Source: Bradyrhizobium cosmicum (lineage in GTDB: Bacteria; Pseudomonadota; Alphaproteobacteria; Rhizobiales; Xanthobacteraceae). Taken from it: a stretch of 64,000 nt of DNA. The position numbers and the translations under genes were made by a program. Within the stretch, counting starts at the first letter, position 1, and each line of letters starts with the position of its first letter. Below, one piece after another: positions 33,889-42,498 of this stretch. Below the pieces are notes generated by a model. That model had not been told where the DNA came from. It was given only the letters and a program-made list of their open reading frames with translations, and did no database searches. The DNA is taken from contig NZ_CP041656.2 in assembly GCF_007290395.2 (NCBI RefSeq), forward strand, positions 2,728,001 through 2,792,000, read 5' to 3'.

Positions 33889-34413
33889 ATGTTCAGGAAT
33901 TGGCGGATCGGCTCGGTCAACGGCGCGCTGGTGGCCGCTTATTTTATCCCGGCCTGGACGCTGGTTGCCTTCAACATCATGGTCGCGCCGGTGCACGGCC
34001 TCTACGAGCGGCCGAGCGTTGCGGTGGCGCTGTTCCTCAGCGACCATCTCCAGATGGCGGGGATGGAGACGGTGCGCGCGGCCTGGCTGCTGGCGCTTGG
34101 CCGGCTGACCGTCGTGGCGTTCTTCGCGATCTATCTCTTGCTTCTGTGCATCCCGCGCGTCCGCAAGGGCGGCGGCAGCGACGAGGCGCTCGGCATCGCG
34201 CTGGCAATCGGCAGCCTGATCTCGTTTGCCAGCATGGTGATGGCCTCGAAGGTCGGCGAGTTGGCCGCCCTCCGCCTGCACGCCACTGAGTTGCTGTTGC
34301 TGCTCGGCGCTGCCATCGTGGTGGTGATCGAACGGCCCGCGCCGGCGCCGAAGACCGTCGAGGCTCCAGCGCCGCTAGCTCTTGAGCAGGCCGAGCTCCT
34401 GCACAATCGCTGA
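33889..34413 (+). CDS. Four-helix membrane protein, unknown function
   Basis: The 174-residue product has four predicted membrane helices: about residues 13-33, 58-82 (VRAAWLLALGRLTVVAFFAIYLLLL region), 100-120 and 132-152, with short loops and a C-terminal Pro/Ala/Glu tail. The ATG at 33889 is preceded by GGGAAG; upstream frame (to 33826) lacks protein character. It overlaps the opposing pcaC gene by 39 bases tail to tail, so one of the two stop regions may be longer than needed. I do not recognise a family. Confidence 0.68.
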   Translation: MFRNWRIGSVNGALVAAYFIPAWTLVAFNIMVAPVHGLYERPSVAVALFLSDHLQMAGMETVRAAWLLALGRLTVVAFFAIYLLLLCIPRVRKGGGSDEALGIALAIGSLISFASMVMASKVGELAALRLHATELLLLLGAAIVVVIERPAPAPKTVEAPAPLALEQAELLHNR

Positions 34414-34767
34414 GGCTTCCTTGACGGCGTGGTTCACCGCCGGCACGCCGCAATAGATCGCCTGCTGCAGCAGGATTTCCTTGATGTCGTCGGCGGTGAA
34501 ACCGCCCTCGGCGAGCGCCGCGCGCACATGCAGGCGGAACTCGTCCCATTGCCCGAGCGCGACCATGGTGCCGATCACCAGCACCCGCCGCGTGCGCTCG
34601 TCGAAATGCGGCCGTGTCCAGATCTCGCCCCAGGCATAGCGCGTGATCATGTCCTGGAAGTCGGTGTTGAAGGCGTTGCGGCCCGCGATCGACTTGTCGA
34701 CCCAGGCATTGCCGAGCACTTTTCGGCGCATGGTCATGCCGGCGTCGCGGCGCTTCTGGTCGTCCAT
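34375..34767 (-). CDS. pcaC: 4-carboxymuconolactone decarboxylase
   Basis: The 130-residue AhpD-like protein decarboxylates 4-carboxymuconolactone to 3-oxoadipate enol-lactone in the protocatechuate branch of the beta-ketoadipate pathway. Recognisable parts are RRKVLGNAWVDKS, FQDMITRYAWGEIWTRP, LVIGTMVALGQWDEFRLH and IKEILLQQAIYCGVPAVN. The ATG at 34767 has GGAGGATAG just upstream. It follows pcaD, from which it is separated by a palindromic repeat, and completes a pcaB-D-C run. Confidence 0.95.
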   Translation of the reverse strand: MDDQKRRDAGMTMRRKVLGNAWVDKSIAGRNAFNTDFQDMITRYAWGEIWTRPHFDERTRRVLVIGTMVALGQWDEFRLHVRAALAEGGFTADDIKEILLQQAIYCGVPAVNHAVKEASAIVQELGLLKS

Positions 34768-34781
34768 TCTATCCTCCTCTC

Positions 34782-34868
34782 CGTCATTGCGAGGAGCGTA
34801 GCGACGAAGCAATCCAGACTGTCTCCACGGCGGGATTTCTGGATTGCTTCGCTGCGCTCGCAATGACG
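34782..34868. repeat. Long palindromic repeat between pcaD and pcaC
   Basis: CGTCATTGCGAGGAGCG with GACGAAGCAATCC on the left and GGATTGCTTCG with CGCTCGCAATGACG on the right make a long inverted repeat around about 20 unmatched bases. The outer 9 and inner 12 bases pair well. It lies inside the pca transcription unit. Confidence 0.85.
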
Positions 34869-34875
34869 GTTGTTG

Positions 34876-35658
34876 CTAGCGCTGCGTCAGGAATCCCACC
34901 ACCGCGTCGGTGAACGCGTGCGGCTGCTCGACATTTGAAATGTGGGCGGCGTCGATGATGGTCATGCTGGCGCCGGGAATGTTGGAGCGGATCAGTTCGC
35001 CCGCCGAGATCGGCGTCGCCTGGTCGTGGCGGCCGGCGATCACCAATGTCGGGCTCTTGATCTTCGGCAGCAGCGCGCGCTGGTCGAGCGTGGACAGCGC
35101 TTCGCAGCAGGCCAGATACCCCTCGACGGGGGTGGCGAGCAGCATCGATTTCATCTTCGCGGTGATGTCGGGCTCGCGCTCGCGGAAATCCTGCGTCAGC
35201 CAGCCCGCAATGACGGCATCGGCAACGGCGGCGATGCCGCCCTTCTTCACGGCGTCGATGCGCTCCAGCCATTTGGTCGGCTCGGCATAGTAGCAGGAGG
35301 TATTGGCGAGGATGAGCTTGCCGAATCTTTCAGGCGCATTTGCGCCCAGCCATTGCCCGACCATGCCGCCCATCGACAGGCCGCACCAATGCACTTTCTC
35401 GATGTTGAGGTCGTCGAGGATCGCCAGCACGTCGCGGCCGAAGCGCTCCATCGTATAGGGCGCGGGCGGGACGTTCGACTTGCCGTGGCCGCGACGGTCG
35501 TAGCGGATGACGCGGAACACCTGCGTCAACGCCTTCATCTGCGGCTCCCACATCTGCAGCGTGCAGCCGAGCGAGTTGGAGAGCATCAGGGTCGGCCCGC
35601 CGTCGCGGCCCTCGACGGAGACGTTGATCAGGCAACCGTCGGCATCGATCATGGGCAT
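34876..35658 (-). CDS. pcaD: 3-oxoadipate enol-lactonase
   Basis: The 260-residue alpha/beta hydrolase hydrolyses 3-oxoadipate enol-lactone to 3-oxoadipate. It shows the nucleophile elbow WCGLSMGGMVGQWLG (near residue 100), the oxyanion turn SNSLGCTLQMW, RYDRRGHGKS and a late histidine in DAAHISNVEQ. The adjoining pcaB and pcaC genes settle the assignment among many similar hydrolases. It starts 28 bases after pcaB. Confidence 0.94.
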   Translation of the reverse strand: MPMIDADGCLINVSVEGRDGGPTLMLSNSLGCTLQMWEPQMKALTQVFRVIRYDRRGHGKSNVPPAPYTMERFGRDVLAILDDLNIEKVHWCGLSMGGMVGQWLGANAPERFGKLILANTSCYYAEPTKWLERIDAVKKGGIAAVADAVIAGWLTQDFREREPDITAKMKSMLLATPVEGYLACCEALSTLDQRALLPKIKSPTLVIAGRHDQATPISAGELIRSNIPGASMTIIDAAHISNVEQPHAFTDAVVGFLTQR

Positions 35659-35686
35659 GCGGCGTCTCCGTTTTATTCTCGCGCTT

Positions 35687-37042
35687 CTATTCGCGATTGA
35701 GGCTGTCGAGCAGGCGGTCGATTAGCGCCTGCGAAGCCCCTTGATAGGCCATCGGATCGAACAATGCCGCAATTTTTTCCGGCGAAAGATGCGCGGTGAC
35801 GAGCGAATCGGCCGCGAGAATTTCGCGCAGATGCTGCTTTCCGGCAACCGCGCGCTTGCTCGCGGCCTCGATCAGATGGTGCGCGTCGCTCTTGCCGATC
35901 TTGTCGGCGAGCGCAAAGGTGACGGCTTCCGCCATGATCAGCCCGTGCGTCGCGTCGAGATTGCTGCGCATGCGCGCGGCGTCGACTTCCAGCCCTTCGG
36001 CGATGTCGACGATGGCGGCGAGCGCGCCTGATGTCACCAGCATCAATTGCGGCAGCGTCGGCCATTCCGCGTGCCAGGGGCCGGCGCTTCGCTCGTGATC
36101 CTGCACCTGGGCCGCAAAAATCGTCGCGGCGAGCTGCGGAGCCATGGTCGCGCAGCCCAGCGCGCTTGCGGCGGCGACCGGGTTGCGCTTGTGCGGCATG
36201 GTCGACGAGCCGCCGCGGCCTTCGCCGGCGGGCTCGAACGCTTCGCCGACATCGGTCTGCATCATCAGCGAGACGTCGCGCGCGATCTTGCCGCAGCTGC
36301 CGGCGAGAATCGCAAGACACGATGCCGCCTCCGCGATCCGGTCGCGATGGGTGTGCCAGGGCGCCTCGGGGAGCGGCAGACCCAACTCTTGAGCCAGCCG
36401 TTCGGCCACCGCGAGCCCCTTGTCGCCGAGGGCGGCAAGCGTGCCGGCGGCGCCGCCGAATTGCAGCGCGAGGCCCTCGCGGCGCAAGCGCCGCAGGCGG
36501 CAGCGGGCGCGGGCGAGGCTTGCGGCATATTCGGCGGCTTTCAGCCCGAACGGCATCGGCAGCGCGTGCTGGAGCCAGGTCCGTGCCACCATCGGGGTGT
36601 TGCGGTGGCTGCGCGCCAGTGCGGCAAAACCCTTGATGGCACGGCTGAGGTCGGCGTCCAGCGCGTCGATGCCTGCGCGAAGCGCCAGCATGGTCGCGGT
36701 GTCGATGACGTCCTGGCTGGTCGCGCCCCAATGCACGTAGCGCGCGGCTTCTGCATCGGCCTTGCCGACATGGGCGGTCAGCATCTTGACCAGGGGAATG
36801 GCGAGGTTGCCGGAGCGCGTCGCGGCCTCGGCCAGGGCGTTCCTATCGAAGGAATCGGCCTTGCAGGCAGCGCCGATCGGGCCGACTGCAGAGCCCGGAA
36901 TCACGCCCGTGGCGGCCTCGGCCCGTGCCAGGGCTGCCTCGAAATCGAGCATGTTCTGCAGGGTAGACCGGTCGTCGCAGACGGCGCGCATGGCCGCGCT
37001 CGACAGCATCGGCGCGAGCAGGGGGGAGAGGGCTGTGCTCAT
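35687..37042 (-). CDS. pcaB: 3-carboxy-cis,cis-muconate cycloisomerase
   Basis: The 451-residue enzyme of the fumarase/aspartase superfamily converts 3-carboxymuconate to 4-carboxymuconolactone. It contains the signature GGSSTMPHKRNPVAA, the N-terminal block SPLLAPMLSSAAMRAV and HWGATSQDVIDT. The pca neighbours distinguish it from adenylosuccinate lyase. It is the first gene of pcaB-D-C and is divergent from coxG across 185 bases. Protocatechuate dioxygenase (pcaGH) is not in the window. Confidence 0.94.
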   Translation of the reverse strand: MSTALSPLLAPMLSSAAMRAVCDDRSTLQNMLDFEAALARAEAATGVIPGSAVGPIGAACKADSFDRNALAEAATRSGNLAIPLVKMLTAHVGKADAEAARYVHWGATSQDVIDTATMLALRAGIDALDADLSRAIKGFAALARSHRNTPMVARTWLQHALPMPFGLKAAEYAASLARARCRLRRLRREGLALQFGGAAGTLAALGDKGLAVAERLAQELGLPLPEAPWHTHRDRIAEAASCLAILAGSCGKIARDVSLMMQTDVGEAFEPAGEGRGGSSTMPHKRNPVAAASALGCATMAPQLAATIFAAQVQDHERSAGPWHAEWPTLPQLMLVTSGALAAIVDIAEGLEVDAARMRSNLDATHGLIMAEAVTFALADKIGKSDAHHLIEAASKRAVAGKQHLREILAADSLVTAHLSPEKIAALFDPMAYQGASQALIDRLLDSLNRE

Positions 37043-37227
37043 GTTGCGCGCGACCTAACCATCATGGCCCGGCTGTGCCAATCCAAAACCGACTGCACAA
37101 GACTTATTGCGGTTGCGAATATGCATTGCACGTGACCGAGGGCCACCCTTTCCTTTGCGGCCTCCGTGCGTTACTTGAGCACTATTATTCTGACACGGTC
37201 CAAGCTCGATATCCCGGGAGGTACCCC

Positions 37228-37674
37228 ATGGCCATGACAATGAACGGCGAAGTCCAGCTTGCGGCGCCGCGCGAGGCTGTGTGGGAGAAGCTCAACGATC
37301 CCGCGGTGCTGAAGGCCTGCATCCCCGGCTGCGAGGAGCTGGAGAGGACCGACGACGGCGGCTTCCGCGCAACGGCAAAAATGAAGGTCGGCCCGGTCTC
37401 GGCCCGCTTCAAGGGCAAGGTCACGCTGAGCGATCTCGACCCGCCGAACGGCTACAAGATCTCCGGTGAGGGCGAAGGCGGGGTGGCCGGATTCGCCAAG
37501 GGCGGCGCGGTGGTCAAGCTGGCAGAGAAGGACGGCGGCACGCTGCTCACCTACGAAGTCGAGGCGCAGATCGGCGGCAAGTTGGCGCAGCTCGGCCAGC
37601 GCCTGATCAACGGCACGGCCAAGAAGCTGGCCGACGAATTTTTCGCGAACTTCGCCAAGGCGGTACAGGGCTGA
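37228..37674 (+). CDS. coxG: CoxG-like SRPBCC protein (carbon monoxide dehydrogenase subunit G family)
   Basis: The 148-residue protein has the START/SRPBCC fold seen in CoxG: GEVQLAAPREAVWEKLNDP, LKACIPGCEEL, then ARFKGKVTLSDLDPP and GEGEGGVAGFAKGGA. CoxG is linked to membrane attachment or maturation of cox-type molybdenum hydroxylases. GGGAGG lies 7 bases before the ATG at 37228. It leads the cox cluster and is divergent from pcaB. Confidence 0.9.
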   Translation: MAMTMNGEVQLAAPREAVWEKLNDPAVLKACIPGCEELERTDDGGFRATAKMKVGPVSARFKGKVTLSDLDPPNGYKISGEGEGGVAGFAKGGAVVKLAEKDGGTLLTYEVEAQIGGKLAQLGQRLINGTAKKLADEFFANFAKAVQG

Positions 37675-37809
37675 AGGCTATCGCCTTTCGTCATGGCACC
37701 TTGCGTCCGGGGCGATGTTGCCCCCGGGCATAATGGCCCATATGATGGGTTGGAATAATTATAAGAACCGCTTCGACGGGACCCGTCGGGGCGCTGATAG
37801 AGAGTGCTT

Positions 37810-38295
37810 ATGGCAAAAATCTCCCTCATCGTGAACGGCAATCCTGTTACGGCCAATGTCGACCCCCGCACCCTCCTGGTGCAGTTCCTGCGCGAGAATC
37901 TGCGCCTGACCGGCACCCATGTCGGCTGCGATACGTCGCAGTGCGGCGCCTGCGTCGTGCATCTCGACGGCAAGGCCGTGAAGTCCTGCACCACGCTGGC
38001 CGTGATGGCCGATGGCCACGAGGTGAAGACGATCGAGGGGCTGGCCGCCGACGGCGCACCGCTGCATCCGATGCAGGAGGCCTTCCGCGAGCACCATGGC
38101 CTGCAGTGCGGCTTCTGCACGCCGGGCATGATCATGACCGCGATCGACATCGTCCATCGCAAGGGCAACGAGCTCGACGACCACACCATCCGCGAGGAGC
38201 TGGAAGGCAATCTCTGCCGCTGCACCGGCTACCAGAACATCGTCGCCTCGATCTCCGCCGGCGCCAAGGCGATGGCGAAATCCGATCTCGCCTAA
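37810..38295 (+). CDS. coxS: Molybdenum hydroxylase small subunit, two [2Fe-2S] clusters
   Basis: The 161-residue electron-transfer subunit has the plant-type cluster motif [16 protein letters not shown] followed by C at about 60, and the second cluster motif [11 protein letters not shown] and CRCTGYQNI. It passes electrons from the molybdenum site to the FAD subunit. I prefer the ATG at 37810; a GTG at 37804 is in frame. In described CO dehydrogenase and related enzymes it pairs with CoxM and CoxL; here CoxL is missing from the run. Confidence 0.95.
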   Translation: MAKISLIVNGNPVTANVDPRTLLVQFLRENLRLTGTHVGCDTSQCGACVVHLDGKAVKSCTTLAVMADGHEVKTIEGLAADGAPLHPMQEAFREHHGLQCGFCTPGMIMTAIDIVHRKGNELDDHTIREELEGNLCRCTGYQNIVASISAGAKAMAKSDLA

Positions 38296-38328
38296 ACCGC
38301 GCACGCATCCCGCGATCAGGACATTCAG

Positions 38329-39135
38329 ATGTACGAATTCAAATATCATCGCCCCGGGACCGTGCGGCAGGCCGCCAATCTCCTGGTGAAGAACGAAGAC
38401 GCCAAGCTGGTCGCCGGCGGCCACACGCTGATTCCCGTCATGAAGCAGCGCCTCGCCAGCCCGCCGCATCTGGTCGACCTCTCCCATATCGAAGGGCTCG
38501 ACGCGATCGAGATGAAGGGCCGCGCGCTCGTGATCGGCGCCACCGCCAAGCATGCCGAGGTCGCAAGCTCCGCGATCGTCGGTGAAGCCATTCCGGCGCT
38601 GGCGAATCTCGCCAGCCAGATCGGCGATCCCGCGGTGCGCCACAAGGGCACGATCGGCGGCTCGCTCGCCAACAACGATCCGACCGCCGACTATCCGGCT
38701 GCCGTGCTCGCGCTCGGCGCCACCATCGTCACCAACAAGCGCCGGCTCAAGGCCGAGGAGTATTTCCAGGGCCTGTTCACGACCGCGCTCGAAGCCGACG
38801 AGATCATCACCAAGGTGATGTTCCCGCTGCCGAAGAAGGCGGCCTACATCAAGTTCCGCAACCAGGCCTCGCGCTATGCGCTGGTCGGCGTGTTCGTGGC
38901 GCGGCGTCCCTCCGACGTGCGGGTTGCCGTCACCGGTGCCGGCTCCGAAGGCGTGTTTCGCGTCACCGCGTTCGAGGAAGCTCTAAAGAAGCGGTTCTCG
39001 GCGAAGGCGCTCGACGGCATCGAGGTGCCGGCGGACGGCCTCAACAGCGACATTCACGGCAGCGCCGAATACCGTGCGCACCTCATCGGGGTGTTGACGC
39101 GGCGCGCCGTCGATGCCGCCAATGCCAAGGAGTGA
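38329..39135 (+). CDS. coxM: Molybdenum hydroxylase medium (FAD-binding) subunit
   Basis: The 268-residue subunit binds FAD: VAGGHTLIPVMKQRL near residue 33 and the TIGGSLANNDPTADYPAA block near 107 match the family, and the C-terminal CO dehydrogenase flavoprotein domain is complete. It accepts electrons from CoxS. The gene begins only 33 bases after coxS, exactly where coxL is often found. Confidence 0.95.
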   Translation: MYEFKYHRPGTVRQAANLLVKNEDAKLVAGGHTLIPVMKQRLASPPHLVDLSHIEGLDAIEMKGRALVIGATAKHAEVASSAIVGEAIPALANLASQIGDPAVRHKGTIGGSLANNDPTADYPAAVLALGATIVTNKRRLKAEEYFQGLFTTALEADEIITKVMFPLPKKAAYIKFRNQASRYALVGVFVARRPSDVRVAVTGAGSEGVFRVTAFEEALKKRFSAKALDGIEVPADGLNSDIHGSAEYRAHLIGVLTRRAVDAANAKE

Positions 39136-39199
39136 GTGATCCTCACGATCTGGCCCAATACTTGCCCCCGGTGAGGGCGTAAGCAAGACTGGCTCTTTC

Positions 39200-40108
39200 A
39201 TGACTCTTGTTGCCCTGCCGGCATCGGTCGATGCGATGCTCGAACTTCTCACTTCGCGCGGTTATCTCGCGGAGCGGTCGCTGGCGACGGTGACGTACCT
39301 CTCGCTGCGCATGGGCCGGCCGCTGTTCCTCGAGGGCGAAGCCGGCGTCGGCAAGACGGAGATCGCGAAGGTGCTGTCGGCGGCGCTGGGGCGCAAGCTG
39401 ATCCGCCTGCAGTGCTACGAGGGCCTCGACGTCTCCTCCGCGGTCTACGAGTGGAACAGCGCCGCGCAGATGATCGCGATCCGGATGGCGGAAGCCGCTG
39501 GCGATACCGATCGCGACCAGCTCTCGTCCGATATCTTCGCCGATCGCTACATGATCAAGCGGCCCTTGCTCCAGGCGCTGGAGCCGGACGTCGCGGGGCC
39601 GCCGGTGCTGTTGATCGACGAGCTCGATCGCGCCGACGAGGCCTTCGAGGCTTATCTCCTGGAAATCCTCAGCGACTTCCAGGTGACCATTCCCGAGTTC
39701 GGCACGGTGAAGGCGCCGAGCCCGCCGATCGTCATCATCACCTCCAACCGCACCCGCGAAATCCACGACGCGCTGAAGCGGCGCTGTCTCTATCACTGGG
39801 TCGACTATCCCGCCGCAGAGCGCGAGCTCGCCATCGTCAAGGCGCGCGTGCCCGGCATCTCCGCGAAGCTGTCGCAGCAGGTGGTGCGCTTCGTCCAGGC
39901 ACTGCGCAACCAGGATTTCTACAAGTCGCCAGGCGTTGCCGAGACCATCGACTGGGCGACCGCGCTGTCCGAGCTCGACGCCCGCTCGCTGACCCCGCAA
40001 GTGGTCGGCGACACGCTGGGCGCGCTGCTCAAGTACCAGGATGACATCACCCGCATGCAGGGCGACACCCTGCAGAAGGTGCTGAAGGAAGCGACGAGCG
40101 AGAATTGA
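39200..40108 (+). CDS. coxD: MoxR-family AAA ATPase, CoxD-like
   Basis: The 302-residue ATPase has Walker A GEAGVGKTEIAK, Walker B VLLIDELDRAD, and the SNRTREIHDALKRRCLYHW sensor segment of MoxR proteins. CoxD helps insert the sulfur and copper or otherwise mature the active site of cox-type enzymes together with the VWA protein CoxE. It follows coxM by 65 bases and is separated from coxE by a palindromic repeat. Confidence 0.92.
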   Translation: MTLVALPASVDAMLELLTSRGYLAERSLATVTYLSLRMGRPLFLEGEAGVGKTEIAKVLSAALGRKLIRLQCYEGLDVSSAVYEWNSAAQMIAIRMAEAAGDTDRDQLSSDIFADRYMIKRPLLQALEPDVAGPPVLLIDELDRADEAFEAYLLEILSDFQVTIPEFGTVKAPSPPIVIITSNRTREIHDALKRRCLYHWVDYPAAERELAIVKARVPGISAKLSQQVVRFVQALRNQDFYKSPGVAETIDWATALSELDARSLTPQVVGDTLGALLKYQDDITRMQGDTLQKVLKEATSEN

Positions 40109-40114
40109 TCTTCC

Positions 40115-40236
40115 CGTCATTCCGGGGCGCGCGTAGCGCGAACCCGGAATCCATCGCGCCGCGCGGATGGTGGAGGAATGGATTCTCAGGTGCGCAATTG
40201 CGCACCTTAGCTCGCGACGTCGTCGCGCCCCGGAAT
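40115..40236. repeat. Palindromic repeat inside the cox cluster
   Basis: Starts CGTCATTCCGGGGCGCG and ends GCGCCCCGGAATG, with internal CCCGGAATCCATCG and GAATGGATTC segments. Same family as 54982-55087. It lies between coxD and coxE. Confidence 0.8.
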
Positions 40237-40257
40237 GCCGACTGAGAGTGCTGAACC

Positions 40258-41460
40258 ATGGCCATCAACCACCTGGCACCCGAGCAAACCGAGCAGTTCG
40301 CCGACAACATCGTCGGCTTTGCCCGTGCGCTGCGTTCGGCCGGCATGCCGGTGGGGCCGGGGGCGGTGATCGATGCGATGAGCGCGCTGCAAGTGATCGA
40401 CATCGGCAACCGCGCCGATGTCTTCACCACGCTGGAGGCGATCTTCGTCAAGCGGCACGAGCATGCGCTGATCTTCAAGCAGGCCTTCAACCTGTTCTTC
40501 CGCGCCTCGGAAGAGTGGAAACACATGCTGGATTCGGTGCCGTTGCCGGACCAGGCCAAGAAGAAGCCGCAGGCCGGCTCCCGCCGCGTGCAGGAGGCGA
40601 TGTCGCAGCCGCGGATGACGGAGACGCCGCAGCACCAGGAGCAGGATCTGCGTCTGTCGGTCTCCGACAAGGAAATCCTTCAGAAGAAGGATTTTGCCCA
40701 GATGAGCGCAGCGGAGATCACCGAAGCCCTCCACGCCATCGAGCGGATGCGGCTGCCGCAGGCCGAGCTTCTGACGCGCCGGCAGCGGCCCGATCCACGC
40801 GGGCTTCGTCTCGACCTGCGCCGCACGCTGCGGGCATCGCTGCGCACCGGCGGCGACATCATCGACATCCATCGCCTCGGGCGGATCGAGAAGCCGGCGC
40901 CGATCGTCGCGCTGCTCGATATCTCGGGCTCGATGAGTGAGTACACCCGCCTGTTCCTGCATTTCCTCCACGCCATCGGCGACGCCCGCAAGCGCGTCTC
41001 GGTGTTCCTGTTCGGCACCCGGCTCACAAACGTCACCCGCGCGCTGCGGCAGCGCGATCCGGACGAGGCGCTGGCGAGCTGTTCGGCCTCGGTCGAGGAT
41101 TGGGCCGGCGGCACGCGGATCTCGGCCTCGCTGCACAACTTCAACAAATTGTGGGCCCGCCGGGTGCTGAGCCAGGGCGCCATCGTGCTCCTGATCTCCG
41201 ACGGGCTGGAGCGGGAAGCCGATTCCAAGCTGGCTTTCGAGATGGACCGGCTGCACCGCTCCTGCCGCCGGCTGATCTGGCTCAACCCGCTGCTCCGGTT
41301 CGGCGGCTTCGAGGCCAAGGCCCAGGGCATCAAAATGATGCTCCCGCACGTTGACGAATTCCGCCCGGTACATAATTTGAGTTCGATCCATGAGCTGATC
41401 AGCGCGCTCTCCCGGCCGCTGCCGCCGCAACACCGCAGCCTGATCCGCTCCGCAGCCTGA
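40258..41460 (+). CDS. coxE: VWA-domain protein, CoxE-like
   Basis: The 400-residue protein has a C-terminal von Willebrand A domain with a full metal site, ALLDISGSMSEYTR (DxSxS) and DWAGGTRIS. CoxE proteins partner the MoxR ATPase CoxD in maturing the molybdenum enzyme. The N-terminal 220 residues carry acidic and Arg-rich helical segments. Gene order D then E fits the known cluster. It is followed by xdhC after 10 bases. Confidence 0.92.
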   Translation: MAINHLAPEQTEQFADNIVGFARALRSAGMPVGPGAVIDAMSALQVIDIGNRADVFTTLEAIFVKRHEHALIFKQAFNLFFRASEEWKHMLDSVPLPDQAKKKPQAGSRRVQEAMSQPRMTETPQHQEQDLRLSVSDKEILQKKDFAQMSAAEITEALHAIERMRLPQAELLTRRQRPDPRGLRLDLRRTLRASLRTGGDIIDIHRLGRIEKPAPIVALLDISGSMSEYTRLFLHFLHAIGDARKRVSVFLFGTRLTNVTRALRQRDPDEALASCSASVEDWAGGTRISASLHNFNKLWARRVLSQGAIVLLISDGLEREADSKLAFEMDRLHRSCRRLIWLNPLLRFGGFEAKAQGIKMMLPHVDEFRPVHNLSSIHELISALSRPLPPQHRSLIRSAA

Positions 41461-41470
41461 GAGGCCACCC

Positions 41471-41794
41471 ATGCTCGATCGTGACGAGGATATCCTGAAG
41501 GCGGCGGAAGACTGGCAGAAGGCCGGCCACGGCGTCGCGCTGGCGACTGTGGTGGAGACCTGGGGCTCGGCGCCTCGCCCCGCCGGCTCGAGCCTCGTCA
41601 TCAACGACGACGGCACCTTTCTGGGGTCCGTCTCCGGCGGCTGTGTCGAGGGCGCCGTGGTCACCGAGGCCATGGACGTGATCCAGAGCGGCAAGCCGAG
41701 GATGCTGGAATTCGGCGTGGCCGACGAGACCGCATGGAATGTCGGGCTGTCCTGCGGCGGCACCATCCGGGTCTTCGTCGAGAAAGTCGGCTAG
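41471..41794 (+). CDS. XdhC/CoxF-like protein, N-terminal domain
   Basis: The 107-residue protein matches the XdhC N-terminal module (ATVVETWGSAPRPAGSSL, SVSGGCVEGAVV). In most bacteria this module and the Rossmann module of the next gene are one protein; here they are two genes separated by 2 bases. XdhC binds molybdenum cofactor and delivers the sulfurated form to the enzyme. A start at 41734 for the next frame is an artefact. Confidence 0.88.
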   Translation: MLDRDEDILKAAEDWQKAGHGVALATVVETWGSAPRPAGSSLVINDDGTFLGSVSGGCVEGAVVTEAMDVIQSGKPRMLEFGVADETAWNVGLSCGGTIRVFVEKVG

Positions 41795-41796
41795 CC

Positions 41797-42498
41797 GTGA
41801 AGCTCGCGATCCTGCACGAACTCAATGCCGAGCGCGCCGCGCGCCGGCCGGTCATTCTGGTGACGGACACCGAGAGCGGCGAGCAGCGTCTGGTGAAGGC
41901 GAAGGACTTTGCGAAGGACCCGCTGGGTGCCGAGCTGGACAAGCAGCTTCGCATGGGCAAGAGCGCCAATGTGGAGGCCGGCGGCAAGAAACTGTTCCTC
42001 AACGTCTACGCGCCGACTGCAAAGCTCGTCATCGTCGGCGCGGTCCATATCAGCCAGGCCCTGGCGCCGCTGGCGCGCTCGCTCGGCTATGACGTCACGG
42101 TGGTCGATCCGCGCACGGCCTTTGCGAGCCCGGAGCGCTTCCCCGACATCCCGCTGGTCGCAGAGTGGCCCGACACGGCGCTGCCGCCGCTGAATGTCGA
42201 CCATTACACGGCTTTCGTCGCGGTGACGCACGATCCCAAGATCGACGATCCGGCGCTGCTGCACGCCTTCGAACGCGACTGCTTCTATATCGGCGCACTC
42301 GGCTCGCGGAAGACGCACGCCAAGCGCGGCGACCGGCTGCGGGCTCAGGGCGCAAAGGACTCCGACATCGCGCGGATCCACGCGCCCATTGGTCTTGCGA
42401 TCGGCGCGGTCTCGCCGTCCGAGATCGCGGTGTCGATCATGGCCGAGATCACGGCGGTGCTCCGCCTGCCACCGAAACAAAAAGAAGAAGCGGCATGA
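41797..42498 (+). CDS. XdhC/CoxI-like protein, Rossmann domain
   Basis: The 233-residue protein is the C-terminal XdhC module: KLVIVGAVHISQALAPL (dinucleotide-binding turn with GAVH in place of the common GAGH), TVVDPRTAFA, CFYIGALGSRKTHAKR and IHAPIGLAIGAVSPSEIAVS. It starts at a GTG 2 bases after the previous stop. It overlaps the next gene by ATGA. Together with the preceding gene it should load molybdenum cofactor. Confidence 0.9.
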   Translation: MKLAILHELNAERAARRPVILVTDTESGEQRLVKAKDFAKDPLGAELDKQLRMGKSANVEAGGKKLFLNVYAPTAKLVIVGAVHISQALAPLARSLGYDVTVVDPRTAFASPERFPDIPLVAEWPDTALPPLNVDHYTAFVAVTHDPKIDDPALLHAFERDCFYIGALGSRKTHAKRGDRLRAQGAKDSDIARIHAPIGLAIGAVSPSEIAVSIMAEITAVLRLPPKQKEEAA

